Source: Candidatus Woesearchaeota archaeon
GTDB lineage: Archaea; Nanobdellota; Nanobdellia; SCGC-AAA011-G17; ARS1403
DNA length: 42,699 nt
Assembly (NCBI GenBank): GCA_016181275.1
Contig: JACOZQ010000029.1
Span: 696 to 43,394, forward strand
Direction: 5' to 3'
Positions 15,804 to 24,130 of the stretch are shown in pieces; position 1 is the first letter of the stretch; the number at the start of each line of letters is the position of its first letter. The notes beneath the pieces were generated by a model. That model was not told where the DNA came from. It was given only the letters and a program-made list of their open reading frames with translations, and searched no databases. A program made the position numbers and the translations under genes.

Positions 15804-17024
15804 CTAGAAATGCCCGAAACATCTTTCTAGTGTTGCACACATTGCTATATTATATTCATTTGCAGCATCAATAACTTGATTATCATGTATAGAACCAAAT
15901 GGCTGCACAACCGCAGATATTCCTGCTCTTGCTAATAGATCAATTGAGTCTCTAAATGGGAAAAATCCATCTGATGCACATACAGCGTTTTTAAACGGTT
16001 GATCTTGTAACTTTTTATGGCCTTCAATACCATATAAAGGGTCATATTTAATTCCTTCACGATCCATTGCTTTTTGCATTCCTTTTACAATCATTTGCTC
16101 CACTGCTCCAACACGTTCAACCTGCCCTGCTCCAATAGAAACAGAAATTCCATTTCTTACAGCAACCAATCCATTACTTCTCGCGCTTGCAACATTCAAC
16201 CACCATGCTGTTAATAAATCATCTTTTTCCTGATCTGTCGGGTCACGGGCAACAATGTATTTTTCTTTAGTTTTTTTATTTATAACCATCGGGTTTGTTA
16301 TCAAATCTTCTGATGTTTTTATTGCAGTGAGATAAACATCTTGTATTCCTATCCTTCCTGTAGGCATCTCTTTAACAGAAACAAGTCCATATGTTTCATC
16401 GCCTATGAATTTAGGAATGGCTTCTAATCCTGAAAAAGAAGCAATGCGAATATTTCTTGATTGATTTTCTATATAAGATAGAACACCTCCCTCATAACTA
16501 GGAGCTGCTAGTACATCAACAAAGAATGGGGTTTCTCCTTTTAGTTCATATAAAGCCCCTGCGGTTTCTCTATCAATTGTGTAATTAAATACTGCAGTAC
16601 CTCCAAAATTACTTCTTCTGTCTGAATCTCTTGCTAATCTAAATAAATCAGCTAAACTCTGTCTCTTTGTTTGCTTTGCAAATCCAGATAAAATATTATG
16701 CTTCATAATTGCAACTGCCGGAACATTAAAATATTTTAAGCTGTCCATGGCACGTGTGATATCCATTGTATTTGTTAATGATAATCCACCTTTGCCATAC
16801 CCGTCAGATCTAATAGAATTAATATTGGCGATATTAGAAATTCTTGATGCATTCTGTCCATTTATTGTATCAAGAAAATATATTGCTCCTTGCTGATGCG
16901 GATTTTCTCCATATTTTAAATTCCATTCTCTTTGCAAGCTGATAACATAAGTGCTTGGAAAATCTCCTTCATTTCTTTCCCTATATTTTCTTTGAAATTG
17001 ACTTATATCTGTTCCTCTTGACAT
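15804..17024 (-). CDS. purH: AICAR transformylase (PurH formyltransferase domain only)
   Basis: Transfers a formyl group from 10-formyl-THF to AICAR, the step before IMP. The 406 residues match the AICARFT half of bifunctional PurH without the cyclohydrolase half. Landmarks are LKYGENPHQQGA near residue 33, AIMKHNILSGFA holding the catalytic Lys-His, DRRSNFGGTAVFN, and SIGAGQVERVGA and SDGFFPFRDSID at the C-terminus. In archaea such a stand-alone gene is also called purV. Last gene of the operon; its start directly abuts the stop of the purO-like gene. Confidence 0.93.
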   Translation of the reverse strand: MSRGTDISQFQRKYRERNEGDFPSTYVISLQREWNLKYGENPHQQGAIYFLDTINGQNASRISNIANINSIRSDGYGKGGLSLTNTMDITRAMDSLKYFNVPAVAIMKHNILSGFAKQTKRQSLADLFRLARDSDRRSNFGGTAVFNYTIDRETAGALYELKGETPFFVDVLAAPSYEGGVLSYIENQSRNIRIASFSGLEAIPKFIGDETYGLVSVKEMPTGRIGIQDVYLTAIKTSEDLITNPMVINKKTKEKYIVARDPTDQEKDDLLTAWWLNVASARSNGLVAVRNGISVSIGAGQVERVGAVEQMIVKGMQKAMDREGIKYDPLYGIEGHKKLQDQPFKNAVCASDGFFPFRDSIDLLARAGISAVVQPFGSIHDNQVIDAANEYNIAMCATLERCFGHF

Positions 17025-17810
17025 TTACTCTCCAATCTCACTTCTGTTTCTTATTGCTACTTCTGCCTTTCTGTTTTTTATCATCATGACTGCAGCTGCT
17101 ACTCTATAATTATCTCCCGGATTTTGCCCGCCTTTTATTGCTGCATAAATTGAATCTATAATTTCTTCAGGATTATCAGAACCAATTTTTATATAAATCG
17201 GATTTCCTTCAAATGATAAAAGGGGATTTTCATTACCTCCTTTATATGTTGTCATTAATCTTCCCATACCCGGTGTTAAGACAATAGGATCAACATAACC
17301 CATTTTTTTATCATCAATTCTTTTTACAATGTACATTGCTGCCATCTTTGAAGTTAAACAAGCACTTATCCTTGGTGTGAAATTCGGAGCATCTGGCTCA
17401 TAACTTATAAGGTCAATTCCATCTTTTATTATTTCATCTTTATGGTATTTTTCCGAGAATGCATCTCTCAATATTTTTTCTGGAAATCTATGGCTTGTAT
17501 CTCTTCTTAGTTCTGAAAGAATTAATTCTGTTTGAGTACCATTGCTTGCAATTAAATTATCTTCAAAGCGAGCAACTGCTGGATACAATAATAATGCAGG
17601 ATTTCCTTTTTCTAATTGAGCTAGATCTGTAACACTTGTTCTTATCACTCCACTCTTTTCATCATAAATCAGCTTTCTTGCTTGACTAGATTGACTTCTA
17701 CCTGTTAAAGAATATCCAATAAATGGATGGCTGCTCGGAGTTAATCCTGCTGTGATTCCTCTTCCGCTGTAAATCATTTTTTCCAATGCACTAAAATCAT
17801 TTGATGGCAT
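17025..17810 (-). CDS. purO: IMP cyclohydrolase, PurO type
   Basis: Closes FAICAR to IMP. A 261-residue Ntn-like PurO family (IMP_cyclohyd) protein: MIYSGRGITAGLTP near the start, then FIGYSLTGRSQSSQARKL, matching the Y-x-GRG and GRS..SQ-R signatures of the family. The middle DGIDLISYEPDAPNFTPRIS also fits. It is the archaeal alternative to the PurH cyclohydrolase half and completes the pathway with the AICAR transformylase next door. It is translationally coupled: one base separates it from purB upstream and none from the formyltransferase downstream. Confidence 0.85.
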   Translation of the reverse strand: MPSNDFSALEKMIYSGRGITAGLTPSSHPFIGYSLTGRSQSSQARKLIYDEKSGVIRTSVTDLAQLEKGNPALLLYPAVARFEDNLIASNGTQTELILSELRRDTSHRFPEKILRDAFSEKYHKDEIIKDGIDLISYEPDAPNFTPRISACLTSKMAAMYIVKRIDDKKMGYVDPIVLTPGMGRLMTTYKGGNENPLLSFEGNPIYIKIGSDNPEEIIDSIYAAIKGGQNPGDNYRVAAAVMMIKNRKAEVAIRNRSEIGE

Positions 17811-17811
17811 T

Positions 17812-19275
17812 TTATTGTCCTGTTATAGCAGATCTTGCATATTCGATATTTATTCTTGTTCTTTTATCAGCCGAACCCAAATAATATTCCAATTTTCCTT
17901 CCAAAATTCCTTTTTTCATTTCCGAAAGAGAATAATATAATTCCCTAAATTCTGGAACCTTTAATGAAATATCTAATAACTTATCTCCATTTTTCTTAGC
18001 TATCTTGCCCATTTCTTTTACAAAATCATGACCTATACCATATTTCGGATGAATCCAGCCTTCTCCTCTTAATATTGCAACCATTGCCTCACTTGGATTT
18101 CTTCTTATTGGTTCTAGATTTCTTTCCATAACATCTTCATTGATTGAGAGCTGCGGTAAAATTTTGTTTAATCTTACAAATGATTCATATGTTTCTGCCA
18201 TCATTAACTGCGGCTGGTATCTTGCTTGTTTTGAACCCCTCAAATCTCTTTGCAAATCTGACTTTATCATTTCATATAAAACACGCATTCCACTTTCAAC
18301 TACGGCAGGCGTTCCGGAAATATTTTCATAATCAACCGGATTATTCTTTGTTGCATCTGCACTTGATCCTCCAAGCCTTTCCGCATTATCTCTTGAAGTT
18401 ACTTCATTAATAGCAGAAGAATATAAAATCCTAATATCATTAGTAAAATCTCCCAGAACATGCATTAATGTAGTTAAACCATGCCCTACATCTGCCAATC
18501 TCTCTTTCTGAACTACTTGAGATGCTGTATAATCCGGCTTTAGACCTAATTTTTCAAGAGCTCTTTTTTCAAATTCAATTGATGTATTCTCTCCAATAAC
18601 CATATCTATACTTGCTCCAGTTCCAACAATGCCTGAAACTTTTCCGCGAAGACTGCTAAAACTTTTATCTAATACAATTAATCTGTTAGCTATTCTTGCT
18701 GCATAACTTGAAATTGTCAATCCAAATGTGACTGGAGATGTGTCCTGCAGATGCGTTCTTCCAACCTGCAATATATCAATAGATTCTTCTGCTACATCAC
18801 ATAATTTTTTTATTGATTTACTTACTTCGGGTTTTATTACTTCATTCCATGCCTTCCTAAAAAGATAAGAACGAGCTGTATCTAATATATCATAAGATGT
18901 TGTCCCAGGATGCAACAATGCTTTAGTTTCTTCAGATACAAATCTTCCCATTTCTTCAATTACAGCTAATTGATCATGCCTTGTAACTTGAGCTTCAAGA
19001 AGAGTTATGTTTAATGGATCTATTTTTTTTAATGCTTCTGCAACTTCATCAACATGTCTTTGCTCTGCATTCCCAAATTCTACTCTTGTCTCTAATAGAA
19101 TTTTCTGAACATATACACAACTAAGCCATTCTGCTTCAGCACTAAGATAACCAGATAATTTAGCTGATGTTGCTCCATACTTGCCGTCATCTGGAGAAAT
19201 GCATCTTAATGAATGCCTTCTAATAATAATTTTGTCTTCACTTAATTTTGAAACTAAATCATTTGCCATGTTCAT
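17812..19275 (-). CDS. purB: adenylosuccinate lyase
   Basis: Cleaves SAICAR to AICAR and adenylosuccinate to AMP. A 487-residue member of the fumarase/aspartase superfamily with RRHSLRCISPDDGKYG at the N-terminus, LHPGTTSYDILDTARS, VGRTHLQDTSPVTFG and GGSSADATKNNPVDYEN, the flexible signature loop (usually GSSAMPHKRNP). Replacement of MPHKR by ADATKN keeps the Ser and Lys. The length is normal. 23 bp follow the purC stop. Adenylosuccinate synthetase (PurA) is not in the window. Confidence 0.93.
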   Translation of the reverse strand: MNMANDLVSKLSEDKIIIRRHSLRCISPDDGKYGATSAKLSGYLSAEAEWLSCVYVQKILLETRVEFGNAEQRHVDEVAEALKKIDPLNITLLEAQVTRHDQLAVIEEMGRFVSEETKALLHPGTTSYDILDTARSYLFRKAWNEVIKPEVSKSIKKLCDVAEESIDILQVGRTHLQDTSPVTFGLTISSYAARIANRLIVLDKSFSSLRGKVSGIVGTGASIDMVIGENTSIEFEKRALEKLGLKPDYTASQVVQKERLADVGHGLTTLMHVLGDFTNDIRILYSSAINEVTSRDNAERLGGSSADATKNNPVDYENISGTPAVVESGMRVLYEMIKSDLQRDLRGSKQARYQPQLMMAETYESFVRLNKILPQLSINEDVMERNLEPIRRNPSEAMVAILRGEGWIHPKYGIGHDFVKEMGKIAKKNGDKLLDISLKVPEFRELYYSLSEMKKGILEGKLEYYLGSADKRTRINIEYARSAITGQ

Positions 19276-19298
19276 TTTATAAATTCAAGATGCTAATA

Positions 19299-20414
19299 TT
19301 AAGCTGCTAATTGATAAATAATTTTTTCTATGCCTGATACGACCCTTTCTTCATTAGATCTCATATCTGGTTCGAATCTTTTTCCTAATAAATGCTGAAC
19401 TCCTTCAATATACCTTACTGCTATTTTTGCTCTCTGCTCATCAGTATAGCCTTTTTCTCCCTCAGAAAATCCTCTCGCAAATTCTTTTGAATATGATCTT
19501 GGATCAAGCTCTTTTATCTCTCTCCTATCTAATTTTTTGAGCTGCTCATTGTAATCATCTAAAAGCCAGAATCTCGATGAATCCATTGTCCAAATTTCAT
19601 CTTGCGAGACAATTTCCCCTCTTTTGTTTATTCCATGTTCTGTTTTTGTATCAACTGCAATCAGTCCTTTTTCTTTTAGAAATTGCGAAATCATTCCGAA
19701 TGCAAATAATGAGCTGTTTTTTATTTGTGAATATTGGGCTGGTGTGCATATATTCCTTTCAAATAATTGCTCTGGCGAGACGGATTCATCATGCTCATCA
19801 GATTTTGTAGAAGGTGTGTCCATAACATATGGCAAAAGACCATTAGTAATTAAATTTTCTGGAAGATTATGCCCGCAGAAGTTTCTTCCGCCACTGATAT
19901 AATATTGGTATAAAGAAGTTGATGTTGAGCTCTTTGCCATATAAGCTCTAAGTACATTTTCAAAAGGAATCTGCTTTAAATTTTCTGCTGCAACCACGAT
20001 TGAATTGTCTTCTAAACCTTCTACTTCAAATTGAGATGTTCCTATTGCAGAGCTAAGCATTCTTCTCATATAATTATGATTTGCTGCTAAAATCTGGTCT
20101 TTAAATGGTATCTCTCCTCTACTTATATCGTGAGTTGAAATCCTTTGAGTCCTTACCATAATTCTTAAGGGAATTCCGTTTTTTGTTTCAAAATGAGGAT
20201 TTTCATATTCAACTCTTTGTCCTTTTTTATCAGCATAGCTTACCATTCCGCCAAAAATAGAATCAGAAACTTTTCCAGGCCGAGCTTTAAATTCTTTTAA
20301 TTCAGGAATTAAACCAGAATCTAAAATTTCCTGGGTAGATTGAATTTTGTCTCCTTTTTCCATATACTTATCGACTAGTTTTCTTGCTTCATCTTGTGTT
20401 AAGAAATCTTTCAT
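19299..20414 (-). CDS. purC: phosphoribosylaminoimidazole-succinocarboxamide (SAICAR) synthetase
   Basis: ATP-dependent ligation of aspartate to CAIR. The 371-residue protein has PGKVSDSIFG (usually GKVRD), VRTQRISTHDI (R-x-S-x-x-D), AVDTKTEHG (DTKxEFG) and DEIWTMDSSRFW (DE.HTPDSSRFW), covering the ATP and CAIR sites. It is longer than the 230-residue short form and closer to the long bacterial/eukaryotic type. The ATG directly follows the purE stop codon, so translation is coupled. Confidence 0.92.
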   Translation of the reverse strand: MKDFLTQDEARKLVDKYMEKGDKIQSTQEILDSGLIPELKEFKARPGKVSDSIFGGMVSYADKKGQRVEYENPHFETKNGIPLRIMVRTQRISTHDISRGEIPFKDQILAANHNYMRRMLSSAIGTSQFEVEGLEDNSIVVAAENLKQIPFENVLRAYMAKSSTSTSLYQYYISGGRNFCGHNLPENLITNGLLPYVMDTPSTKSDEHDESVSPEQLFERNICTPAQYSQIKNSSLFAFGMISQFLKEKGLIAVDTKTEHGINKRGEIVSQDEIWTMDSSRFWLLDDYNEQLKKLDRREIKELDPRSYSKEFARGFSEGEKGYTDEQRAKIAVRYIEGVQHLLGKRFEPDMRSNEERVVSGIEKIIYQLAA

Positions 20415-20930
20415 TTAATCACTTCCATATCCTATTTGAAAATTCGCATCTTGTGTTCTTAGAGATTTTATTTTATCCCTAATTTCTTTCTCTAATATTT
20501 CTTTAAATCTTGGATTCACTCTTGAATATATCTGCGCTATAAATCTTCCAATGTTTGCAGCTCTATAAATTGTTGCATTGGAACTGCCTATCGGATTCAG
20601 CAAACAAGTCCTGTTTTCCAAACCATCTGGAGGGCAGCTTATAACTGGACCAAATGCATGATATGATAATGTTCCTGACAAGGCATCTACTCCTCCAGCG
20701 ATAGCAACGTAAGCAGCTGAACCGTTAATATCATTATATTCTCTAATTGCTTCTTCTAATTGACTAGGCTGCTTGTGTGCTGATAGAATTCTTACATCAA
20801 ATAATATTTCATATTTTTGCAAGGATTTAATGATTTCTTCAATATAATTTTTATCGCTGTCAGAACCGGCCATGACAACTGCACAACCTTTATTTGATTG
20901 CATTATAGACCTAAATTTTTCACTTATCAT
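20415..20930 (-). CDS. purE: AIR carboxylase PurE, class II-like
   Basis: Makes CAIR from AIR. VVMAGSDSDKNYI binds the phosphate and RILSAHKQPSQLEE is the SAH(R/K)xP motif. AGGVDALSGTL, then GPVISCPPDG and a SSNATIYRAANIGRFIAQI ending resemble the class II (CO2-using) PurE found in PAICS, which needs no PurK; that assignment is inference. In-frame ATGs are at 20942, 20930 and 20903. A TATA box at 20956-20965 places the transcript start near 20933, so I use 20930. Head of the pur operon, divergent from the ribosomal operon. Confidence 0.88.
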   Translation of the reverse strand: MISEKFRSIMQSNKGCAVVMAGSDSDKNYIEEIIKSLQKYEILFDVRILSAHKQPSQLEEAIREYNDINGSAAYVAIAGGVDALSGTLSYHAFGPVISCPPDGLENRTCLLNPIGSSNATIYRAANIGRFIAQIYSRVNPRFKEILEKEIRDKIKSLRTQDANFQIGYGSD

Positions 20931-20955
20931 GAATATAATCATTTTTTATAGCAAC

Positions 20956-20965
20956 CTTATAAAGA
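20956..20965 (-). promoter_or_regulatory. TATA box of the pur operon
   Basis: CTTTATAAGG on the minus strand, with its centre about 30 nt before the ATG at 20930. No second promoter or gap larger than 23 bp is seen inside the five-gene operon, so this is probably its single promoter. Confidence 0.6.
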
Positions 20966-21022
20966 TTTATATCTCTTAATTTCTATTTTTTAAAATTGAA
21001 GATCATTTATTTTATTCATTAG

Positions 21023-21036
21023 AAACCTTTTTAAAT
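21023..21036 (+). promoter_or_regulatory. BRE/TATA promoter of the ribosomal operon
   Basis: GAAACC followed by TTTTTAAAT, centred about 26 nt before the ATG of the L35Ae gene. The GAAACC/TTT-rich arrangement recurs upstream of 30374 and 38524, so GAAACC is a likely TFB recognition element. Confidence 0.7.
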
Positions 21037-21057
21037 TAAAGAAAAGAGAGAAAAATT

Positions 21058-21315
21058 ATGAAAGCGAGAATTGTCAGTTTTAGAAGAAGCAGGAGAAGAC
21101 AGCATACCAAGCAAATAATCCTTAAAGTTGAGGGTATAACCAGCAAAGAAAAAACAAAAGAATTAATTGGAAAAATAATGATTTGGAGAAGCCCTGCTGG
21201 AAAGGAAATTAAAGGAAAGGTGAGCAATTTTCACGGCAATTCAGGAAATGTTCGTGTTGTTTTGGAAAGGGGAGTTCCTGGGCAGGCAATCGGCGAGGAA
21301 GTAGAAGTGAAATAA
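21058..21315 (+). CDS. rpl35ae: large ribosomal subunit protein eL33 (L35Ae)
   Basis: An 85-residue archaeal/eukaryotic ribosomal protein, KARIVSFRRSRRRQH at the N-terminus, then LIGKIMIWRSPAGKEIKGKV, SNFHGNSGNVRVVLERGVPG and QAIGEEVEV. These match the L35Ae core (W-x-P-GK, HG-x-G-VR, PGQA.G). The length is typical of the archaeal form. First gene of a short operon, and the window's clearest proof of an archaeal origin together with L10e. Confidence 0.95.
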   Translation: MKARIVSFRRSRRRQHTKQIILKVEGITSKEKTKELIGKIMIWRSPAGKEIKGKVSNFHGNSGNVRVVLERGVPGQAIGEEVEVK

Positions 21316-21316
21316 A

Positions 21317-21406
21317 ATGAAAAGAGAAACTGATTGGCTTAATGTTGTAATGATTATTTTACTTATAGTCTTGATAATATGGTTTATCACTCGGTTGGTG
21401 AATTAA
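21317..21406 (+). CDS. 29-residue single-span membrane peptide
   Basis: It starts one base after the L35Ae stop and reads MKRETDWLNVV, then a hydrophobic MIILLIVLIIWFI and TRLVN. Polar N-terminus and short basic tail suggest one transmembrane helix. The next start codon is one base after its stop, so the tight packing supports translation. No known homolog is recognised. Confidence 0.55.
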   Translation: MKRETDWLNVVMIILLIVLIIWFITRLVN

Positions 21407-21407
21407 G

Positions 21408-21638
21408 ATGGATTGGAAAAAAATTTTTTATTGGATGTTAGTGCTTTTTGTCATATATTTGATAATAGAGATAGTTAGAAAAATATTTGGTGGCAGTTTG
21501 GATTATGAAGATTTGGTGATTGGATTATTGGTTGCTAATCTTAGTTATGTAATAGCCCTTCATATTAAGGTCTCTGATATTAATGCTAAATTATCAGGAC
21601 ATCTTGGATGGCACAAAGGAAAAGGAGAAAAAAATTAA
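21408..21638 (+). CDS. small membrane protein, one helix plus amphipathic tail
   Basis: A 76-residue protein: WKKIFYWMLVLFVIYLIIE is a membrane helix, followed by a Gly-containing loop, a second less hydrophobic helix (DLVIGLLVANLSYVIALHI) and a basic tail (HLGWHKGKGEKN). Stop and the next ATG (L10e) are adjacent. Similar small proteins occur in DPANN genomes, but no function is known to me. Confidence 0.6.
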   Translation: MDWKKIFYWMLVLFVIYLIIEIVRKIFGGSLDYEDLVIGLLVANLSYVIALHIKVSDINAKLSGHLGWHKGKGEKN

Positions 21639-22220
21639 ATGGTAACTTTAAGAAAATTCAGCTGCTATAGAAATGTAACAAGAGCATATACTAGAAAAAG
21701 CAAATATAAAACTAAAGGCTATGTTAAAGCCATGCCGAATTCTCGATTAGTGAGATTCAACATGGGAGATGTGCATAAAACCTTCCAGTATAAAGTTGAT
21801 CTTGTAAGCAAGGATAAGGTACAAGTAAGGGATAATGCATTGGAAAGTGCAAGGCAAGTCAGCAACAGAAGACTTGAAAGCTCACTTGGAAAAAACGGCT
21901 ATTATCTGAAAGTCATGGTTTATCCTCATCATGCTTTAAGAGAGAATAAAATGCTTGTCGGAGCCGGAGCTGACAGAATGCAGACAGGAATGCAGAAGGC
22001 ATTTGGGAAAGTAATTGGAATTGCTGCTAGACTGAAAGAAGGGCAAAACATATTTACTGCCTATGTCGACAAAAGCGGATTGGAAGTTGCTAAAGAGGCA
22101 TTCAGAAAAGCAAACCATAGGCTGCCTGCAAGATGCACTATAAAAATAACTGAGATTAATCCAGCTGAAAATTCAAATAAAAATGAAGTTGAGAATGAAA
22201 TACAGATGCTGCAAGGATAA
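21639..22220 (+). CDS. rpl10e: large ribosomal subunit protein uL16 (archaeal L10e)
   Basis: The protein of 193 residues shows the archaeal L10e sequence: LRKFSCYRNVTRAYTRKSKY, NMGDVHKTFQYKVDLVS, ALESARQVSNRRLESSLGK, YYLKVMVYPHHALRENKML, GAGADRMQTGMQKAFGK and ARLKEGQNIFTAYVDK. It builds the A-site region of the large subunit. About 15 extra Asn/Glu-rich residues at the C-terminus exceed the usual length. It is the last gene of the operon that begins with L35Ae. Confidence 0.95.
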   Translation: MVTLRKFSCYRNVTRAYTRKSKYKTKGYVKAMPNSRLVRFNMGDVHKTFQYKVDLVSKDKVQVRDNALESARQVSNRRLESSLGKNGYYLKVMVYPHHALRENKMLVGAGADRMQTGMQKAFGKVIGIAARLKEGQNIFTAYVDKSGLEVAKEAFRKANHRLPARCTIKITEINPAENSNKNEVENEIQMLQG

Positions 22221-22253
22221 TAATTTTAAAAAATAATTTAAATTTAAATTAAT

Positions 22254-22655
22254 ATGTCTAGATTTTGCCCAAAATTATCAATTAATTACCTTGAAAATTT
22301 AAGTCCGGATAGTAATCCTGATATAGAAGACATTGCTGATTATTTTGAAACTGACAAGAATGCTGTTATTGATGAAATGAACAGGCTTGGTATGCTTGTT
22401 AATGCTGCTAGAAGCAGAAATGAAAGAGTTATCATGATGAGCGGCTTTGACAGCGTCACTTTAAACAGGATTAAAAGAAGAGAAGATTTGCTTTCTGTAG
22501 GATATATAGCTTATGAAGGCTGGAAAGATGGAAAGATGGAATTTGGAATTTATTTCTTCAGAAAAAACAGGGCATTTAAATGGCATCCATCTCACCTTGT
22601 AAATAAAAGAGATTTGCTTAGATCGCTTAAAGACAATATTAATTATTATTCTTGA
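22254..22655 (+). CDS. hypothetical protein, possible helix-turn-helix N-terminus
   Basis: A 133-residue protein. Residues about 20-48 (PDIEDIADYFETDKNAVIDE) look like a helix-turn-helix (helix, FETDKNAVIDEMNRLG). The remainder is basic and Lys/Arg-rich with aromatic residues (GYIAYEGWKDGKMEFGIYFF, KWHPSHLV). TTTTAAAA at 22225-22232 lies 25 nt before the ATG. The stop overlaps the first ATG of the next open frame but not its likely start. Confidence 0.5.
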   Translation: MSRFCPKLSINYLENLSPDSNPDIEDIADYFETDKNAVIDEMNRLGMLVNAARSRNERVIMMSGFDSVTLNRIKRREDLLSVGYIAYEGWKDGKMEFGIYFFRKNRAFKWHPSHLVNKRDLLRSLKDNINYYS

Positions 22656-22720
22656 CTTTCGAAGAACTTATAAGCCAGTATTTATTTTCTATCTTAAATT
22701 ATTTTAAGAGGAGATTTGAG

Positions 22721-24031
22721 ATGAGCATTTTATGGCTGAAAGAGATTGATAAAAATAATTTGAGAGAAGCTGGAATGAAAGCAGCTTACCTTGCTGACTT
22801 GTATAATAATGATTTTCCAGTCTCCAATGGATTCGTTGTTGAATCAGATGCATTTAAAGAATTCATTAATTCTCACGGATTGAATACTAAAATAAAAATT
22901 CTTCTAGACAAAATTGACGGTAATGATTTAAATTCTTTAGCCGGGATTTCTGAAAGCATTAAAAAAATAATTTTGAGAGAAGAAATTTCTCCTGGATTAA
23001 AAGCAGAGATATTGGAGGCATATGAAAATCTTAATGTTAATTCTGAGCTGCACAACGCTAAAATAGATGTTTTGAATTTTATAAAATCAGGAAGAGGAAA
23101 TGCTATTGTCTCAGTTAGATCCAGTTTTGTTCATGATATTCCTGGAGCTGGAGAAAACTTTTTGAACATCCTCGGAAATAACAATTTAATTAATGCTGTC
23201 AAAAACTGCTGGTCTAGTCTTTATAGCATTCCAAATCTCCTTCTTAATAAAGACAAATTGCTCGATAATAATCCTGGAACAGGTGTCCTTGTTCAAAAAA
23301 TGGTTGATGCCAAAAAATCAGGAATCGCATTGAGCAATAATCCAATGAGCAGAAATGATGAGATATTAATCGAAGCTGGCTTTGGTCTTGGGCAGATAAT
23401 TACAAAAGGAGAAATAACTCCAGATACTTTCATCGTCGACAAGAAATCAAAAAAAGTCTCTGAAAAAATTGGAATGAAAAGCTTGAAATTAATAAGAGAT
23501 GTTAATAATAACAAGACTGTAAGAAAAAAATTATTTTCAGATGAGCAAAAGAAAAGAGTTTTAGATGATTGGGAGGTTGATGAAGTTGTAAAATTAGCTG
23601 AGAAGATAGAGAATTTTTACAATGAAAACTTTGCTATAGAATTTGGTTTTGGAAAAAAACTGGAAGTATTTCATGCAAGACCATATAAGCTGCCGGAGAT
23701 AATTGAGAAAAATAATCTAGATGGAAAGATTTTGATTGAAGGAAAAGGTGCAAGCCCGAATATAAACAGCGGGATTGCTAGAAAGGATATAATTGTTTCT
23801 GAATCTGCTAATCTAGGAATTTTAAATAAGGCATTTTCTTCCAAAGGAATTGCGGTAAACTCTGGAAGCGTCGGCAGCAGTATTGCTTTGCTTTGCAGGC
23901 AGCTCGGGATACCCTTTATAATCGCTGAGAATTCAACCGCACTTCTTGATAATGGATTGCTTGTAACCTTGGATGGTAGAACTGGAAAAATCTATGAAGG
24001 CGATGCGAGAAGAGTTGAAGTCATCGGCTGA
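22721..24031 (+). CDS. PEP-synthase-like protein lacking the phosphohistidine and the PEP domain
   Basis: From the ATG at 22721 (preceded by AGGAGA) it has 436 residues. The N-terminal ATP-grasp domain resembles pyruvate, water dikinase: VSVRSSFVHDIPGAGEN, LVQKMVDAKKSGIALSNNP, GFGLGQIITKGEITPDTF and VFHARPY. The C-terminal phosphohistidine-domain fragment reads NSGSVGSSIALLCRQLGIPF, where the family has GG.TSHAAI.ARELGIP: the catalytic His is Ser. The PEP/pyruvate TIM barrel (another 350 residues) is absent. It is therefore not a complete PEP synthase; it may phosphorylate or adenylate another substrate, or be regulatory. Confidence 0.7.
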   Translation: MSILWLKEIDKNNLREAGMKAAYLADLYNNDFPVSNGFVVESDAFKEFINSHGLNTKIKILLDKIDGNDLNSLAGISESIKKIILREEISPGLKAEILEAYENLNVNSELHNAKIDVLNFIKSGRGNAIVSVRSSFVHDIPGAGENFLNILGNNNLINAVKNCWSSLYSIPNLLLNKDKLLDNNPGTGVLVQKMVDAKKSGIALSNNPMSRNDEILIEAGFGLGQIITKGEITPDTFIVDKKSKKVSEKIGMKSLKLIRDVNNNKTVRKKLFSDEQKKRVLDDWEVDEVVKLAEKIENFYNENFAIEFGFGKKLEVFHARPYKLPEIIEKNNLDGKILIEGKGASPNINSGIARKDIIVSESANLGILNKAFSSKGIAVNSGSVGSSIALLCRQLGIPFIIAENSTALLDNGLLVTLDGRTGKIYEGDARRVEVIG

Positions 24032-24130
24032 GCTTTATAAAATAAAATTTTTGAAATTGATACTCTATAAATGCTTCATTTGAACCAACAATCTGATTCC
24101 ATCTGAACTTATTTATTCTAGAATTAATTA

